DNA of 64,000 nt. Source: DATIKM01 sp035477595. Lineage in GTDB: Bacteria; Armatimonadota; Chthonomonadetes; Chthonomonadales; CAJBBX01. The first letter of the stretch is position 1. The number at the start of each line of letters is the position of its first letter. Under the pieces are notes generated by a model that saw only the letters and a program-made list of their open reading frames with translations, searched no databases and was not told the DNA's origin. Below are positions 14,830-24,502 of the stretch, piece by piece. Where the stretch lies: the NCBI GenBank assembly GCA_035477595.1, contig DATIKM010000046.1, forward strand, positions 1 through 64,000, written 5' to 3'. The position numbers and the translations under genes were made by a program.

Positions 14830-16458
14830 ATGCGGCGTTGGAGCCGGTGGATTATTGTGGCCGTCCTGGTGGGCGCGGTGGTCGTCTGGCAGTGGCGCGC
14901 CGCCACGCGGCCGCTGGCGGTGGAAGTCGGCGAGGTGCGCGAGGGCCCGCTCGTGGTCGACTGGTCGGCGGTCGGCTACGTCGAGGGGCTCTACGCGGAC
15001 GTCACGTCGCAGCACGTGGCGCGGGTGGTTCGGGTGGCGGTCCGCGAGGGGGACGTCGTGCGCGCCGGCCAGGTTCTGGCCGAGCTGGATGGGCGCGCCG
15101 CTAGCGCCCAGGTTCGCGAGGCCGGCGCCGGTCGGGATGCGGCCTCGGCGCGGGATGCCGCCGCGCGGGCGCTGCTCCGGGAGGCGGTGGCTATCCAGGA
15201 CGAGCGCGAACGCGCTGCTGCGGCCGAGGTCGTGGCCGCCCGCGAGCGGCTGAGCCAGGCGAGCGCCGCGCTGGAAGCCGATAGGCAATCTGTCCCGGCC
15301 CGTGTGGAGGCCGCGCATGCTGAGGCGGAAGCGGCCCGGGCCGCTCTCCGCGACGCGGAGCGCGGAGGCAGGCCGGAGGAGGTGGCGCAAGCCGATGCCG
15401 AGGCGGCGGCGGCTGAGGCTTCCCTGGCGCGCGCGCGGGCGGAGCGTGAACGCGCGCATCGGCTGCTGGCCCAGGGCGCCGCCGCGCAACGCGACCTCGA
15501 CGCCGCGGACGAGGCTGTCGCGCTCGCCCAGGCCTCGCTGGATGTTCGGCGCAGGGCGGCCGCGCTGTTGCGCCAGGGGGCGAGGGAGGATCAAATAGCC
15601 GCCGCACGGGCTCGGGTTCGGGCGACCGAGGCGCAAGTCGCCGTGGCGAACAGCCTTGTGCCCGGCGTCGCGGCGCACACCCACCGGGTCGCGGAAGCCC
15701 GTGCCGCGCTGACGGCCGCGCTGGCGTTGCAGGCGCAGGCGCGCGCGGGCCGCTCCCGGGTGGAGTCGATCCGTCAGGAAGGGACCGCTGCGCGCGCGGA
15801 CGCCGTGCGGAGCGAGGCGGCGCTAGAGCAGTCGCGGGTGGGTCGCGACGAGGGGTGGGTGCGCGCACCCTTCTCCGGCGTTGTGGGCCGCCGGTACGTG
15901 GACCCTGGCGCGATGGCATCGCCGACCGCCCCGCTCTTCACGGTGGTCGACCCGTCGCGCATCTGGGTGGCCGCCGAGGTAGACGAGCAGGACCTGGCGC
16001 CCGTGCGCGTGGGCAAGGAGGTGACGGTCACGGCGGCGGCCCATGCGGGCCGCGCGCTCCGCGGAGTCGTGGAGCAGGTCGGCGCGGCGGCCATCCCGCA
16101 GACCGAGATCCGCACAGGGGCGCGCATCGTGCGGGTGCGCGTCGCGATCCTGTCGGGTTCTGAGCGCGCGCTGCTCAAGCCCGGCATGGAGGTACACGTC
16201 GCCGGGAGGGCCACACTTGTGGACCGGGCCGTGCTGGCGCCATCCGATGCCATCGTGGACGATCACGAGGGCTCGTCGGTGTGGGTGGTGGAGGCAGGCG
16301 CGGCGCGCCGGCGGGCGGTGCGCGCCGGCCGCATCGTGGGCCGCGACACGGAGATCGCTGAAGGCGTCCGCCCGGGCGAACGCGTGGTGGTCTCGGGCAA
16401 GGAGCAGGTCCGCGAGGGCCTGCGCGTGCAGCATGCCCCTGCCGCGGGAGCGCGCTGA
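14830..16458 (+). CDS. HlyD/RND-type periplasmic adaptor of an ABC exporter
   Basis: A 542-residue protein. The N-terminal membrane anchor is RWIIVAVLVGAVVVWQW. A half-lipoyl motif follows (VARVVRVAVREGDVVRAGQ), then a very long Ala/Arg/Glu coiled-coil region (about residues 95-340), the second half-lipoyl (GWVRAPFSGVVGRRYVDPG) and a beta-barrel domain (IWVAAEVDEQDLAPVRVGKE). The coiled coil is longer than in MacA and resembles DevB-type adaptors. ATG 14830 is chosen over GTG 14824 because the GGAG site fits the spacing. It overlaps the ATPase gene by one base (TGATG), so the three genes form one operon for export of a compound or lipid. Confidence 0.88.
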   Translation: MRRWSRWIIVAVLVGAVVVWQWRAATRPLAVEVGEVREGPLVVDWSAVGYVEGLYADVTSQHVARVVRVAVREGDVVRAGQVLAELDGRAASAQVREAGAGRDAASARDAAARALLREAVAIQDERERAAAAEVVAARERLSQASAALEADRQSVPARVEAAHAEAEAARAALRDAERGGRPEEVAQADAEAAAAEASLARARAERERAHRLLAQGAAAQRDLDAADEAVALAQASLDVRRRAAALLRQGAREDQIAAARARVRATEAQVAVANSLVPGVAAHTHRVAEARAALTAALALQAQARAGRSRVESIRQEGTAARADAVRSEAALEQSRVGRDEGWVRAPFSGVVGRRYVDPGAMASPTAPLFTVVDPSRIWVAAEVDEQDLAPVRVGKEVTVTAAAHAGRALRGVVEQVGAAAIPQTEIRTGARIVRVRVAILSGSERALLKPGMEVHVAGRATLVDRAVLAPSDAIVDDHEGSSVWVVEAGAARRRAVRAGRIVGRDTEIAEGVRPGERVVVSGKEQVREGLRVQHAPAAGAR

Positions 16459-17216
16459 TGCTAGGGCTCTTCGGCCGTCGCCGCAGCTCCAACGGCTCTG
16501 GCGGCGCGCCTGACGGCATCCTCGTGCGGGCCGAGCGGTTGGGGAAGCAGTACGGGCACGGTGAGGTAGCTGTCCATGCGCTGCAAGACGTGGACCTCGC
16601 GTTGCCCGGCGGCGAGCTGACGGTGTTCGTCGGGCCGAGCGGCTCCGGCAAAACCACGCTGCTCAACATCGTAGGCGGCCTCGACCGGCCGACTGCGGGC
16701 TCGATCGTCGTCGAGGGCCTCGACCTCGGGGCGCTCGACGAGCGAGCCCTGACCCGCTACCGGCGCCGACAGGTGGGCTTCGTGTTCCAGTTCTTCAACC
16801 TCGTCCCCACGCTCACCGCGCGCGAGAACGTGGAACTGGTCGCCGAACTGGCCGAGGCGCCCGCCGATGTAGGAGATGTGCTCGAGTCGGTCGGTCTCGC
16901 GGATCGCGCGGAGCACTTCCCGGCGGCGCTCAGCGGCGGCGAACAGCAGCGCGTGGCGTTGGCGAGGGCGCTGGTGAAGCAGCCTGCCCTCATCCTTGCC
17001 GACGAGCCCACCGGCAGCCTCGACTACGAGACCGGCATCCGCGTGCTGGACACCATGCGCCGGGTGACGCGCGAGCGCGGCAACACGGTCTTCCTTGTGA
17101 CCCACAACAGCGAGATCACGCGCATGGCGGACCGCGTGATCCACCTGCGTAGCGGCCGCGTCGCGGAGGTTCAGGTGAACTCCTCGCCGGTTCCGCCATC
17201 CGAGCTCCGGTGGTGA
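16458..17216 (+). CDS. ABC transporter ATPase (MacB/LolD/DevA type)
   Basis: A 252-residue nucleotide-binding subunit with Walker A GPSGSGKTT, Q-loop QFFNLVPTLT, signature LSGGEQQR, Walker B ALILADEPTGSLD and H-loop VTHN. The FNLVPTLT and DEPTGSLD forms are characteristic of the MacB/LolD subgroup, which works with FtsX-type permeases. An N-terminal extension of about 20 residues (Arg/Ser/Gly-rich) precedes the domain. Its start overlaps the adaptor stop and its end overlaps the permease start, indicating coupled translation and a fixed subunit ratio. Confidence 0.93.
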   Translation: MLGLFGRRRSSNGSGGAPDGILVRAERLGKQYGHGEVAVHALQDVDLALPGGELTVFVGPSGSGKTTLLNIVGGLDRPTAGSIVVEGLDLGALDERALTRYRRRQVGFVFQFFNLVPTLTARENVELVAELAEAPADVGDVLESVGLADRAEHFPAALSGGEQQRVALARALVKQPALILADEPTGSLDYETGIRVLDTMRRVTRERGNTVFLVTHNSEITRMADRVIHLRSGRVAEVQVNSSPVPPSELRW

Positions 17217-19585
17217 CCTCCCGGCTGCACCTGAAGCTGGTGCGCGACCTGCTCGCCGCGCGATGGCAGTTCCTCGCCATCGCGCTCGTGGCCGCGCTGG
17301 GCGTTGCTTTGTACTACGGTCTCATGCTCTCCCTCGAGCGCCAGCGCGGCTCCTATGAGCGGACGTACGAGGTGCTCGGGTTCGCCGATGTGTGGGTCCC
17401 GCTCCGTCGCGCGCCTCGACCGGTCGTCGCGACGCTTGCGGGCCTGCCAGGTATCCGGGCAGTCGAGGGTCGGATCTCCCAGGTGGTGGAGGTGGAGCAG
17501 ACCGGCGGGAGGCGTCCGCGTGTCATCGGCCGGCTCATCTCGATGCCGGTGGGACGCGAGCCCGCGATGAACCGCGTGAAGGTTCTGGCTGGCCGGCCTC
17601 TGGGCGCCCGTTCGCACCGCGAGGTGCTGCTCGAGGTCCAGTTCGCGCAGGCGAACGGCTACCGGCCCGGCGACCGCATATACCCGCGCTTCGGGGGCCG
17701 GCGGGTCGCGTTCACGGTGGCGGGGATCGTCTCGAGCCCTGAGTTCATCTACGCCGTCATGGGCGGCGGCGTCGGTCTGCCGATGCCCGGCGTGTTCGGC
17801 GCCATGTTCGTACCCGAGCAGACGCTGGGCCCGCTCACGGGCATGGCAGGACAGGTCAACGAGGTGACCCTGCTCACGGAGCCCGGTGAGGAGGCACGGG
17901 CCGGCAACGCGGTGCGCGAGCGGCTGCGCGCGTATGGGACCGACACGCCCGTCCTCCGCGCGCAGCAGCCGAGCAACAGGCTGCTGCAGTCGGACCTCGA
18001 GGGCAACAGGCCCTTCCTCGTCATCATGCCCATGCTATTCCTCGCCTCGGCCTCACTGGCCGTCGGGCTGATGCTCGCGCGCTGGGTGCAGGCGCAACGC
18101 GGCATCATCGGCTTCCTGCGAGCCAGCGGGATGGCGCAGGGCGCGGTCCTGCGCCACTACCTGGGCGTCGGCCTGCTGATCGGGATCGCGGGCGGTGTTG
18201 CCGGCCTTCTGATCGGTTGGGCATTCGGCGCGTGGCTGGGGGCGGCGTACGACGCCATCATCAAGACGCCGTTCAAGGCCGACGAAGCGCGGCCAGACCT
18301 GGCAGCCACGGCGTTCCTGCTGTCCATCGCAGCGTGCCTTGCTGGCGCCCTGGGGCCCGCGCGGAGGGCAGCGGCCATCCCGCCGGCGGAGGCGATGCAC
18401 GGCGAGACGCCGATGCAGACGGGACGCCTCCCGCGGCTCCGCCTGCCGCTCTCCCTGGTGCTGCCAACCCGCAACCTGTTGCGCCGGCCGCTGCGCACCG
18501 CGGGCATGGCCGCCGGGATCGCCTCCGCCGTCATCCTCATGGTGATCGCGGGCACCTTCCGCGACAGCATGACCAGCGCGCTCGACGAGTCGCTCGACGA
18601 CTTCCGGCGCTTCAACGTCACCGTGGCGTTCGTGCCGGAACGCAGCGAGCGGACCGTCCGCGCGATCGCGCACTGGCCGGGCGTGCTCCGGGCCGAGCCG
18701 ACGCTCGACATCCCCGTGAAGGCCTCCCACGATGGGCGCCGCCAGGACACCGCGATCATGGGCATCACGGCCGACGCGCGGCTCAGGATGCTCCGGGACA
18801 TGGACGGCCGGCGCGTGCTCCCCGAGGCCGGAGGCATCCTCTTCGCGGACCCGCTTGCCCGGCGCATCGACCTCGAGAGCGGCGACGTGGTTCGCCTCAC
18901 CTACCCGCAGAATGTGGTGGGCCGCCGGGCCACCGGTCTCTTCAGGGCCGGAGTACGCATCCGGAGCATGGTGGGGCTCCCCGTCTACATGGAGATGGGC
19001 CAACTGCGGCGACGCTACGCGCAGCGTCTGCAGATGCCGCCGGACGCCGTATCGGGCGCGGTCATCGCGGTGGACAGCGAGCGGCTCCCCGAGACGCAAG
19101 CCCGGCTGTTTCGGACGGACGGCGTGGCGATGGTGCTCACCCTTCCGGAGCTCAAGAGGCAGATAGACGAGCTGACTGCGTTCGCGCAGACGTTCATCGC
19201 CGTCATGTTCCTGCTCGGCGCGGCCATGGCGTTCGCGGTGGTCTACACGGTGACCGACATCGTGCTCTGGGAGCGCACCCGGGAGCTGGCGACACTGCGC
19301 ACCATGGGCTACGACATGGGGGGCGTCGCGCGGCTGGTGACCCTCGAGAACCTGCAGGTTGCCACTCTGGGCATCGCGATCGCGATCTACCCGGCGCTGG
19401 CGGCGGCGCAGTGGATGCTCGACGCGAGCAGCACCGAGGGGTTCACCATGCTGCTGGTAACAGGGCCCGGCACCTACCTGCAGGCAACCGTCGGCACGCT
19501 GGCGGTGGTGGTTCTGGCGCAATGGCCGGGCCTGCGCCGGATCCGGCGACTCGACCTCGCCGAGGCCATCCGACTGAGGGAGTAG
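17210..19585 (+). CDS. FtsX-family ABC permease, two-module
   Basis: A 791-residue inner-membrane protein starting at a GTG inside the end of the ATPase gene. It has an N-terminal TM helix (FLAIALVAALGVALYYG) followed by an extracytoplasmic MacB-PCD-like domain. Then come FtsX helices (FLVIMPMLFLASASLAVGLM; VGLLIGIAGGVAGLLIGW; FLLSIAACLAGALGPARRA), a second N-terminal-type helix (GMAAGIASAVILMVIAG) with another periplasmic domain, and a final FtsX module (FIAVMFLLGAAMAFAVVY, then TRELATLRTMGYD). The doubled arrangement resembles LolCE/DevC-like export permeases packed into one chain. With the adaptor and ATPase it forms a tripartite-type exporter. Substrate unknown. Confidence 0.9.
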   Translation: MVTSRLHLKLVRDLLAARWQFLAIALVAALGVALYYGLMLSLERQRGSYERTYEVLGFADVWVPLRRAPRPVVATLAGLPGIRAVEGRISQVVEVEQTGGRRPRVIGRLISMPVGREPAMNRVKVLAGRPLGARSHREVLLEVQFAQANGYRPGDRIYPRFGGRRVAFTVAGIVSSPEFIYAVMGGGVGLPMPGVFGAMFVPEQTLGPLTGMAGQVNEVTLLTEPGEEARAGNAVRERLRAYGTDTPVLRAQQPSNRLLQSDLEGNRPFLVIMPMLFLASASLAVGLMLARWVQAQRGIIGFLRASGMAQGAVLRHYLGVGLLIGIAGGVAGLLIGWAFGAWLGAAYDAIIKTPFKADEARPDLAATAFLLSIAACLAGALGPARRAAAIPPAEAMHGETPMQTGRLPRLRLPLSLVLPTRNLLRRPLRTAGMAAGIASAVILMVIAGTFRDSMTSALDESLDDFRRFNVTVAFVPERSERTVRAIAHWPGVLRAEPTLDIPVKASHDGRRQDTAIMGITADARLRMLRDMDGRRVLPEAGGILFADPLARRIDLESGDVVRLTYPQNVVGRRATGLFRAGVRIRSMVGLPVYMEMGQLRRRYAQRLQMPPDAVSGAVIAVDSERLPETQARLFRTDGVAMVLTLPELKRQIDELTAFAQTFIAVMFLLGAAMAFAVVYTVTDIVLWERTRELATLRTMGYDMGGVARLVTLENLQVATLGIAIAIYPALAAAQWMLDASSTEGFTMLLVTGPGTYLQATVGTLAVVVLAQWPGLRRIRRLDLAEAIRLRE

Positions 19586-19625
19586 CACGCACCCGCGCGC
19601 ACAGCGCTCCGATCCGTGACCGCCG

Positions 19626-20615
19626 CTAGCGCCGGAGGCTTCCGACCACGCCGGGCACACCTTCCGGGCAGAGGAACTCGAGCGCCGCGCCGTACAGCCA
19701 TGCGGAGACGGCCAGCCCGGAACCCGGCGGAGGCGTCACCAGCAGGCGCGGCCGCGCGGGCCACGACGGCAGGCGGGCGAGCCCCGCAGCCAGTGGCGCG
19801 GATTCCGGGACGGACGATCGGCTTGCTCCGCGCGCGAGGTCATCGGAGTGCACCGCCAGCGGAAGCTCCACTCTGAGCGTCCGCGGCACACCACGCTCCT
19901 CACCGGCCTGCTCGGCGAGGAGCGCGTGGAGGCGCTGGCCCACCGACAGCAGCAGCCGGCGAGCGGCCTCGCGCACGGCGGCGGACGCGCCGCGCACCTC
20001 AAGCTCGGGCAGGCCCAGACGGGAGAGACCGGCGGTGTGCGCCGCGATGCGTCGGTCTCTGTCGGCCCTCAGTCGCACGGACACCACATCCCCCAGAGCG
20101 AAGGCCTCCGGCTCCACCAGAGCGGTCTCGCCCGGCGTCAGCGCCCGACGCGCCGTCACGTCCACCACCAGCGCGTCCAACTCCTGCGCGGCGCGGCGCG
20201 CGCAGGCAGCGCCGAGGAGCGCGCCGAAGGGCGGCATGCCCGGCGCGTCCACGGCGCGGAGCCATGCCACCCGCGTCGCCGAGGCAGCCCGCCTGGACCC
20301 AGCCTCCTCCAGCCGGCAGGGCCATAGCGACGCCCGCAACGCAACCTCAATCGCCGGGCGCCGCCGATCGATCCGCACCCTCAGCAGCTTCGCGTCGAGG
20401 TAGCGCCCCAGCCACGCGCGGCCCGCGCCGGGAGGCATCGCCTCGACGGCGGCCGCCGCATGGTACAGCAGGGATGCGCCGGAGGGCGGGTCGCCTTCGT
20501 CGCGCCAGAGCAGCACCCAGCGCGACTCGCATGCCCGAGGAACCCTCAGGTCCAGCGAGGCGCGGCGCGGCTCGGCAGACCGCCCCGGGAAGAGCCGACG
20601 ACCGGCTGCTCTCAC
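19626..20615 (-). CDS. Uncharacterised protein, paralogue of the DUF2314 neighbour
   Basis: A 329-residue protein starting at a GTG that overlaps the stop of the upstream gene (GTGA). The central segment LRAVDAPGMPPFGALLGAACARR, continuing LDALVVDVTARR, matches ARAVDAPGMAPVGAACARQ with RGVVLDVACRR in the neighbour, and later parts also align (SRLGLPELEVRG against RKFGLPDLEVRD; LLLSVGQRLHALLAEQAG). It lacks the C-terminal DUF2314 module. No signal peptide or membrane segment, so probably cytoplasmic. Function unknown. The tandem overlap suggests the two paralogues act as a pair, possibly as a heteromer. Confidence 0.75.
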   Translation of the reverse strand: MRAAGRRLFPGRSAEPRRASLDLRVPRACESRWVLLWRDEGDPPSGASLLYHAAAAVEAMPPGAGRAWLGRYLDAKLLRVRIDRRRPAIEVALRASLWPCRLEEAGSRRAASATRVAWLRAVDAPGMPPFGALLGAACARRAAQELDALVVDVTARRALTPGETALVEPEAFALGDVVSVRLRADRDRRIAAHTAGLSRLGLPELEVRGASAAVREAARRLLLSVGQRLHALLAEQAGEERGVPRTLRVELPLAVHSDDLARGASRSSVPESAPLAAGLARLPSWPARPRLLVTPPPGSGLAVSAWLYGAALEFLCPEGVPGVVGSLRR

Positions 20616-21940
20616 AGTGGCGAGTCCTCGTCCGGCTCGCCCTCCTCCGCCAGAGCCCGTTGCGTGAATGCGCCCTCGACAGTACCGTCCGGGCGGGCGA
20701 TCATCCAGTCGTACACGTTGTCCTCGGAGATCGCCACGGACTGCCCCGCACGGAGGTCATGCCGGTTCGCCGGCGTGTTGGAGAGGCGACCGCGCACGGT
20801 CCCTCCGGCCCACTGCGTCACGCCTATCCACATGAACTCGCTGAGCTCCTCGCTCACGGGGAAGCCGTGCTTCACGTAGAGGGTGTGCCCGGCGGGCAGG
20901 CCCAGGCGGAAGCGCCGGGCCACGTCGGCCAGCGTCGCACGAGCTCGCGCGTGCGCATCCGCCATCGCTTCGCTCCCGGAAGTGACGCGCATAGTCGGGT
21001 CCGCCCCGCCGCACAGGTCGTCGAGCGCCGCATAGAGCCATTCCCCGTGCGATCGCCGGCTCGGGTGCGGCGCCTCGATGCGAAGGAAGTCGTCGTAGCC
21101 GCCCCGGCCCGGTCGGAACGACAGCGCGACTTCGGTCCACCCCCGGGCGCCCTCGGGCGGCGGCTCGTTCTCGTTGCCGCCGCGGGCGCGTACCCCATCG
21201 CCATACCGAACACGGAGCGTGGGAGAGAGGCGTAACACCGAGATCTCTCCGCCCGCCTGGTCGCCCTGCTCCGACAGGGTCACGATCAGCCTGCGCGCCG
21301 TGCTGTTGACGAGCCACGCGATCTGGGTGCAGAGCCCGGGCGGCACGTCGCGGACCTCCAGGTCCGGCAAGCCGAACTTGCGCATCCCCAGCGTGGTCGC
21401 CCAGCCGAGGCCGCGCCGGTCGACGGAGACGAGCACGGCAATCTCGCGGATGAGTTTGAGGGGCTGCTCGTGGTCGAGGGGTTCCGCGTACCGGTCAATC
21501 GGCACGATGCGGCGACACGCGACGTCCAGGACCACGCCCCGCAGCCTCTCCGCGGCCACAAACGCCGCCTGGCGCGCGCATGCAGCTCCCACCGGCGCCA
21601 TCCCGGGCGCGTCGACCGCGCGGGCGACGATGGCGTGCGTAGCGGCCTCCAGGCGCCGCTCTTCCAGCTCGCCGAGCGGGCGCAGATGGTCGATCGGAGG
21701 CAGCTCAGACCCGTCGGTCAGCGGCTCCACGTCGACCTGCAGGAAGTTGTCGTCGATGTAGCCCTCCGTGATCTCTCGCACGGGGCTGTGTGGAAGAGTC
21801 TCCAGGTCGGCCTTGAGCCAGTCGACGACGTCCTGGGCGGCGGGCGGCTCATCGGGGCACCGGAAGAGACACACGAACACGATGTGGATCGCCTCGGGGA
21901 CCGGGACCACCAGCTGGCGCTTGCGCTGGAAGGGGGGCAT
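20612..21940 (-). CDS. Protein with C-terminal DUF2314 domain
   Basis: A 442-residue protein beginning MPPFQRKRQLVVPVPEAIHI. The last 90 residues (FMWIGVTQWAGGTVRGRLSN; NRHDLRAGQSVAISEDNVYDWM; DGTVEGAFTQRAL) are a typical DUF2314 domain, a small uncharacterised beta domain also found in immunity-type and ankyrin-linked proteins. The N-terminal 300 residues share the DAPGM-x-P-x-GA segment with the downstream paralogue. No catalytic motif is evident. The next gene begins within its stop codon. Cytoplasmic location expected. Confidence 0.82.
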   Translation of the reverse strand: MPPFQRKRQLVVPVPEAIHIVFVCLFRCPDEPPAAQDVVDWLKADLETLPHSPVREITEGYIDDNFLQVDVEPLTDGSELPPIDHLRPLGELEERRLEAATHAIVARAVDAPGMAPVGAACARQAAFVAAERLRGVVLDVACRRIVPIDRYAEPLDHEQPLKLIREIAVLVSVDRRGLGWATTLGMRKFGLPDLEVRDVPPGLCTQIAWLVNSTARRLIVTLSEQGDQAGGEISVLRLSPTLRVRYGDGVRARGGNENEPPPEGARGWTEVALSFRPGRGGYDDFLRIEAPHPSRRSHGEWLYAALDDLCGGADPTMRVTSGSEAMADAHARARATLADVARRFRLGLPAGHTLYVKHGFPVSEELSEFMWIGVTQWAGGTVRGRLSNTPANRHDLRAGQSVAISEDNVYDWMIARPDGTVEGAFTQRALAEEGEPDEDSPL

Positions 21941-21960
21941 GGCACTGCCTCCGTCGCGGA

Positions 21961-24393
21961 TCAGCGCGGCCTGAGCTCGTAGCGCGCGCCACGCGCCGCC
22001 TGGAACTCGATGTCGCCGTCCTGCACCACGCGAGCGGCCACCTCCACGCCGTTGCGCAGGACGCGCAGCGGCACAGCGGAGCGCACCCGACAGACCCCGC
22101 TGCGGCGCGCCAGAATGCGCGCATCCGTCACGCGGCCCCCGCTCCAGGCGACGTCCACCTCGAAAGCGCCTCGCGCTCGCAGTCCGGTGACACGTCCGGA
22201 GGGCCACGCAGCGGGAAGCGCAGGCAGTAGATGGACCGCGCCCGCATGGGACTGCAGCAGCATCTCCGCGATGCCCGCGCCAGCCCCGAAGTTGGCGTCG
22301 ATCTGGAAAGGCGGGTGGTTGCCGAACAGGTTCGGCAGAATCGACTGCGCCAGCAGGGCGCAGAGGTGCTCGTGGGCGAGGTCTCCGTCGCCGAGGCGGG
22401 CAAAGAAGTTCACCACCCAGGCGCGGCTCCACCCGGTGTGGCCGCCTCCGGCCGCCAACCGCCGCGTGAGCGACACCCGCGCGGCCCGCGCCAGGTCGGG
22501 CGTGCCGGAGGGCGTGATCTGGTCGCCGGGGTGCAGCGCGTAGAGGTGCGACATGTGGCGGTGACCCGGCTCCGGCTCGTCGTAGTCCTCCTGCCACTCC
22601 TGCAACTGGCCGTGCCGACCGATCCTCGTCGGCGGCAGCCGCGGCAGCGCGGCAGCGATCTCGGCGAGGAGCGGAGCGTCGCGGTTCAGGATGCCGCCCG
22701 CAGCGAGGCAGTGGCGGAACAGCTCCCGGATTATCTGAATGTCCATCGCCGGACCCGCGCATACCGAGGCGACCTGGCCGTCGGGGGTGCGGAAGCTGTT
22801 CTCCGGCGAGTTGGAGGGGGCCGTGACCAGGTAGCCGGTGCGCGGGTCCGTGACCAGGAAGTCCAGATAGAAGCGCGCCGCGTCGCGCATGGCGGGCCAG
22901 CCGCGCTCGAGCAGCCGGCGGTCGCCGCTGAACGCGTACCGCTCCCAGAGGTGACGGCAGAGCCAGCCCGCCGCGGCGGGGAACTGGCCCCACGACGGGT
23001 GCTCGCCGGGGCTGGTGAACCCCCACACGTTCGTGATGGTGTGCACCACCCAGCCCCGCGCGCCGTAGTGCACGCGCGCCGTGCGGGCGCCGGGCTCGCG
23101 CAGCGAGTCTATGAAGTCCGCGAGCGGCTCGTGACACTCGGCAAGGTTGGCGACCTCAGCGTGCCAGTAGTTCATCTGCACGTTGATGTTCGTGTGGTAG
23201 TCGCAGTTCCACGGAGTCTGGACGCCCTCCGCCCACACGCCCTGCAGGTGCGCCGGCAGGTCGCCGGGGCGCGAGCTGGCGATGAGCAGGTAGCGAGCGT
23301 ACTGGAAGAGGAGCGCGTGGAGCGCGGGGTCGGCATCCCCGCGGCGGGCGGCTGCGAGGCGCTCATCGGTGGGAAGGTCGGCCGCCGGGGTGCGCCCCAA
23401 GTCGATGGAGACGCGCCGGAAGAGCCGGCGGTGGTCGGCCACGTGGGCGCGACGCAGAGCCGCGTAGGACCTCGCGAACGCGGCGCGCAGGTCGGACTCC
23501 GAGGCCGCCTCCGGGTCGCCGCCGCGCCAGTCGGTCCGCGCAGCGAGGAGGAGTGTGGCAGCGCGCGCGCCCGTCACGCGGACCTCGCCGTCCCGCGACT
23601 CGATGCTTCCGCCCTCCACGCGCACACGCAGCCGAGCCGCGAAGCGCATGCCGGGCTCGCCGTGCATGCGGCCGGACATCACCAGGCCATCCCGGCCGTG
23701 GGAGCGGACGGTGGCGCGCTCGATGCGGGCGAGCCGGGCGCAGAAGGAGAGAGCGCCGGGCCGGTTGGTCTCGACGCGCGCCACGATGACCTGCGCCGGG
23801 TGGCTCGCGAAGACCTCGCGGGTGTGGCGGACGCCGCCGGCCTCGAACGTCACGCGCGCGACCGCGCTGTCCAGATCGAGCTCCCGGCGATAGGCGGAGG
23901 GAGCGCCGAGACCCTCGAAGTCGATGTCCAGATCGCCCAAGGTCTGCGCGCAGCCAAAGGCCACCTCGGCTCCGTTGCCATGGCCGCTGCCGGGCCCGCG
24001 GCACACCAGCTTCTCGAAGGTGAGGCGCTGCGCCTCGACATAGCGGCCCTCGAAGAGCAGGCGCCGTATCTCGGGCAGCCAGCGGAGCGCGTCCGGGTTG
24101 TCGGCGTCCTGCCGGTTGCCCGACCAGAGCGACTTCTCGTTGAGCTGCAGGCGCTCGCGGGCGACGCCGCCGAACACCATGGCGCCCAGCCGGCTGCACC
24201 CTACGGGCAGCGCGCGCGCCCACCCCGGCGGCGTCTGCCACGTGACGCGCGGGCGCGGCTCGTCGAGCGGGGCGGGCTCGCGGTACCAGAGCGTGAGATC
24301 GCCCGCGACGGAGGGCGAAGCGGCGGCGAGCGTGGCGACCACGATGGAGACCCTCCAGGCGGTGGTGAGGAGATCAGGGGCGGTGAGGCGCAT
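21961..24393 (-). CDS. GH95 family alpha-L-fucosidase-like enzyme (first copy)
   Basis: An 810-residue exported enzyme (signal ending near PSVAG; AAGGAGGA about 10 nt before the ATG). N-terminal GH95 beta domain (LPVGCSRLGAMVFGG; LQLNEKSLWSG), then the (alpha/alpha)6 catalytic barrel. The catalytic signatures are present: NINVQMNYWHAE (paired Asn), LQEWQEDYDEPEPGHRHMS (general acid Glu) and FQIDANFG (Asp). The C-terminal beta domain follows. GH95 enzymes release alpha-1,2-L-fucose or L-galactose from glycans by inversion; which one cannot be told here. It contains an insert near residue 120 (CRGPGSGHGNGAEVAFG) absent from the second GH95 in this window. Probably extracytoplasmic. Confidence 0.92.
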   Translation of the reverse strand: MRLTAPDLLTTAWRVSIVVATLAAASPSVAGDLTLWYREPAPLDEPRPRVTWQTPPGWARALPVGCSRLGAMVFGGVARERLQLNEKSLWSGNRQDADNPDALRWLPEIRRLLFEGRYVEAQRLTFEKLVCRGPGSGHGNGAEVAFGCAQTLGDLDIDFEGLGAPSAYRRELDLDSAVARVTFEAGGVRHTREVFASHPAQVIVARVETNRPGALSFCARLARIERATVRSHGRDGLVMSGRMHGEPGMRFAARLRVRVEGGSIESRDGEVRVTGARAATLLLAARTDWRGGDPEAASESDLRAAFARSYAALRRAHVADHRRLFRRVSIDLGRTPAADLPTDERLAAARRGDADPALHALLFQYARYLLIASSRPGDLPAHLQGVWAEGVQTPWNCDYHTNINVQMNYWHAEVANLAECHEPLADFIDSLREPGARTARVHYGARGWVVHTITNVWGFTSPGEHPSWGQFPAAAGWLCRHLWERYAFSGDRRLLERGWPAMRDAARFYLDFLVTDPRTGYLVTAPSNSPENSFRTPDGQVASVCAGPAMDIQIIRELFRHCLAAGGILNRDAPLLAEIAAALPRLPPTRIGRHGQLQEWQEDYDEPEPGHRHMSHLYALHPGDQITPSGTPDLARAARVSLTRRLAAGGGHTGWSRAWVVNFFARLGDGDLAHEHLCALLAQSILPNLFGNHPPFQIDANFGAGAGIAEMLLQSHAGAVHLLPALPAAWPSGRVTGLRARGAFEVDVAWSGGRVTDARILARRSGVCRVRSAVPLRVLRNGVEVAARVVQDGDIEFQAARGARYELRPR

Positions 24394-24427
24394 CGGGGGG
24401 CGTCCTCCTTGGGCGGGCGGTGGCGCC

Positions 24428-24457
24428 ATTGTAGCGGTGTGGCGGGCCTGGGGGCAA
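24428..24457 (-). promoter_or_regulatory. Probable promoter of the first GH95 gene
   Basis: On the minus strand TTGCCC (24457-24452) and TACAAT (24433-24428) are 18 nt apart and lie about 35 nt before the GH95 ATG. The -35 is two mismatches from consensus, so this is a moderate call. Confidence 0.45.
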
Positions 24458-24502
24458 GTGGGGGTCTGGTGAGCGGAGAGACGAGCCGGCGGAGGGACGG
24501 GA

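Noticed and set aside
20612..23137. Minus frame of 841 codons joining part of GH95 with the DUF2314 protein
   Set aside because: The upstream half is the wrong frame of GH95. The real DUF2314 gene starts at ATG 21940 after the GH95 stop.
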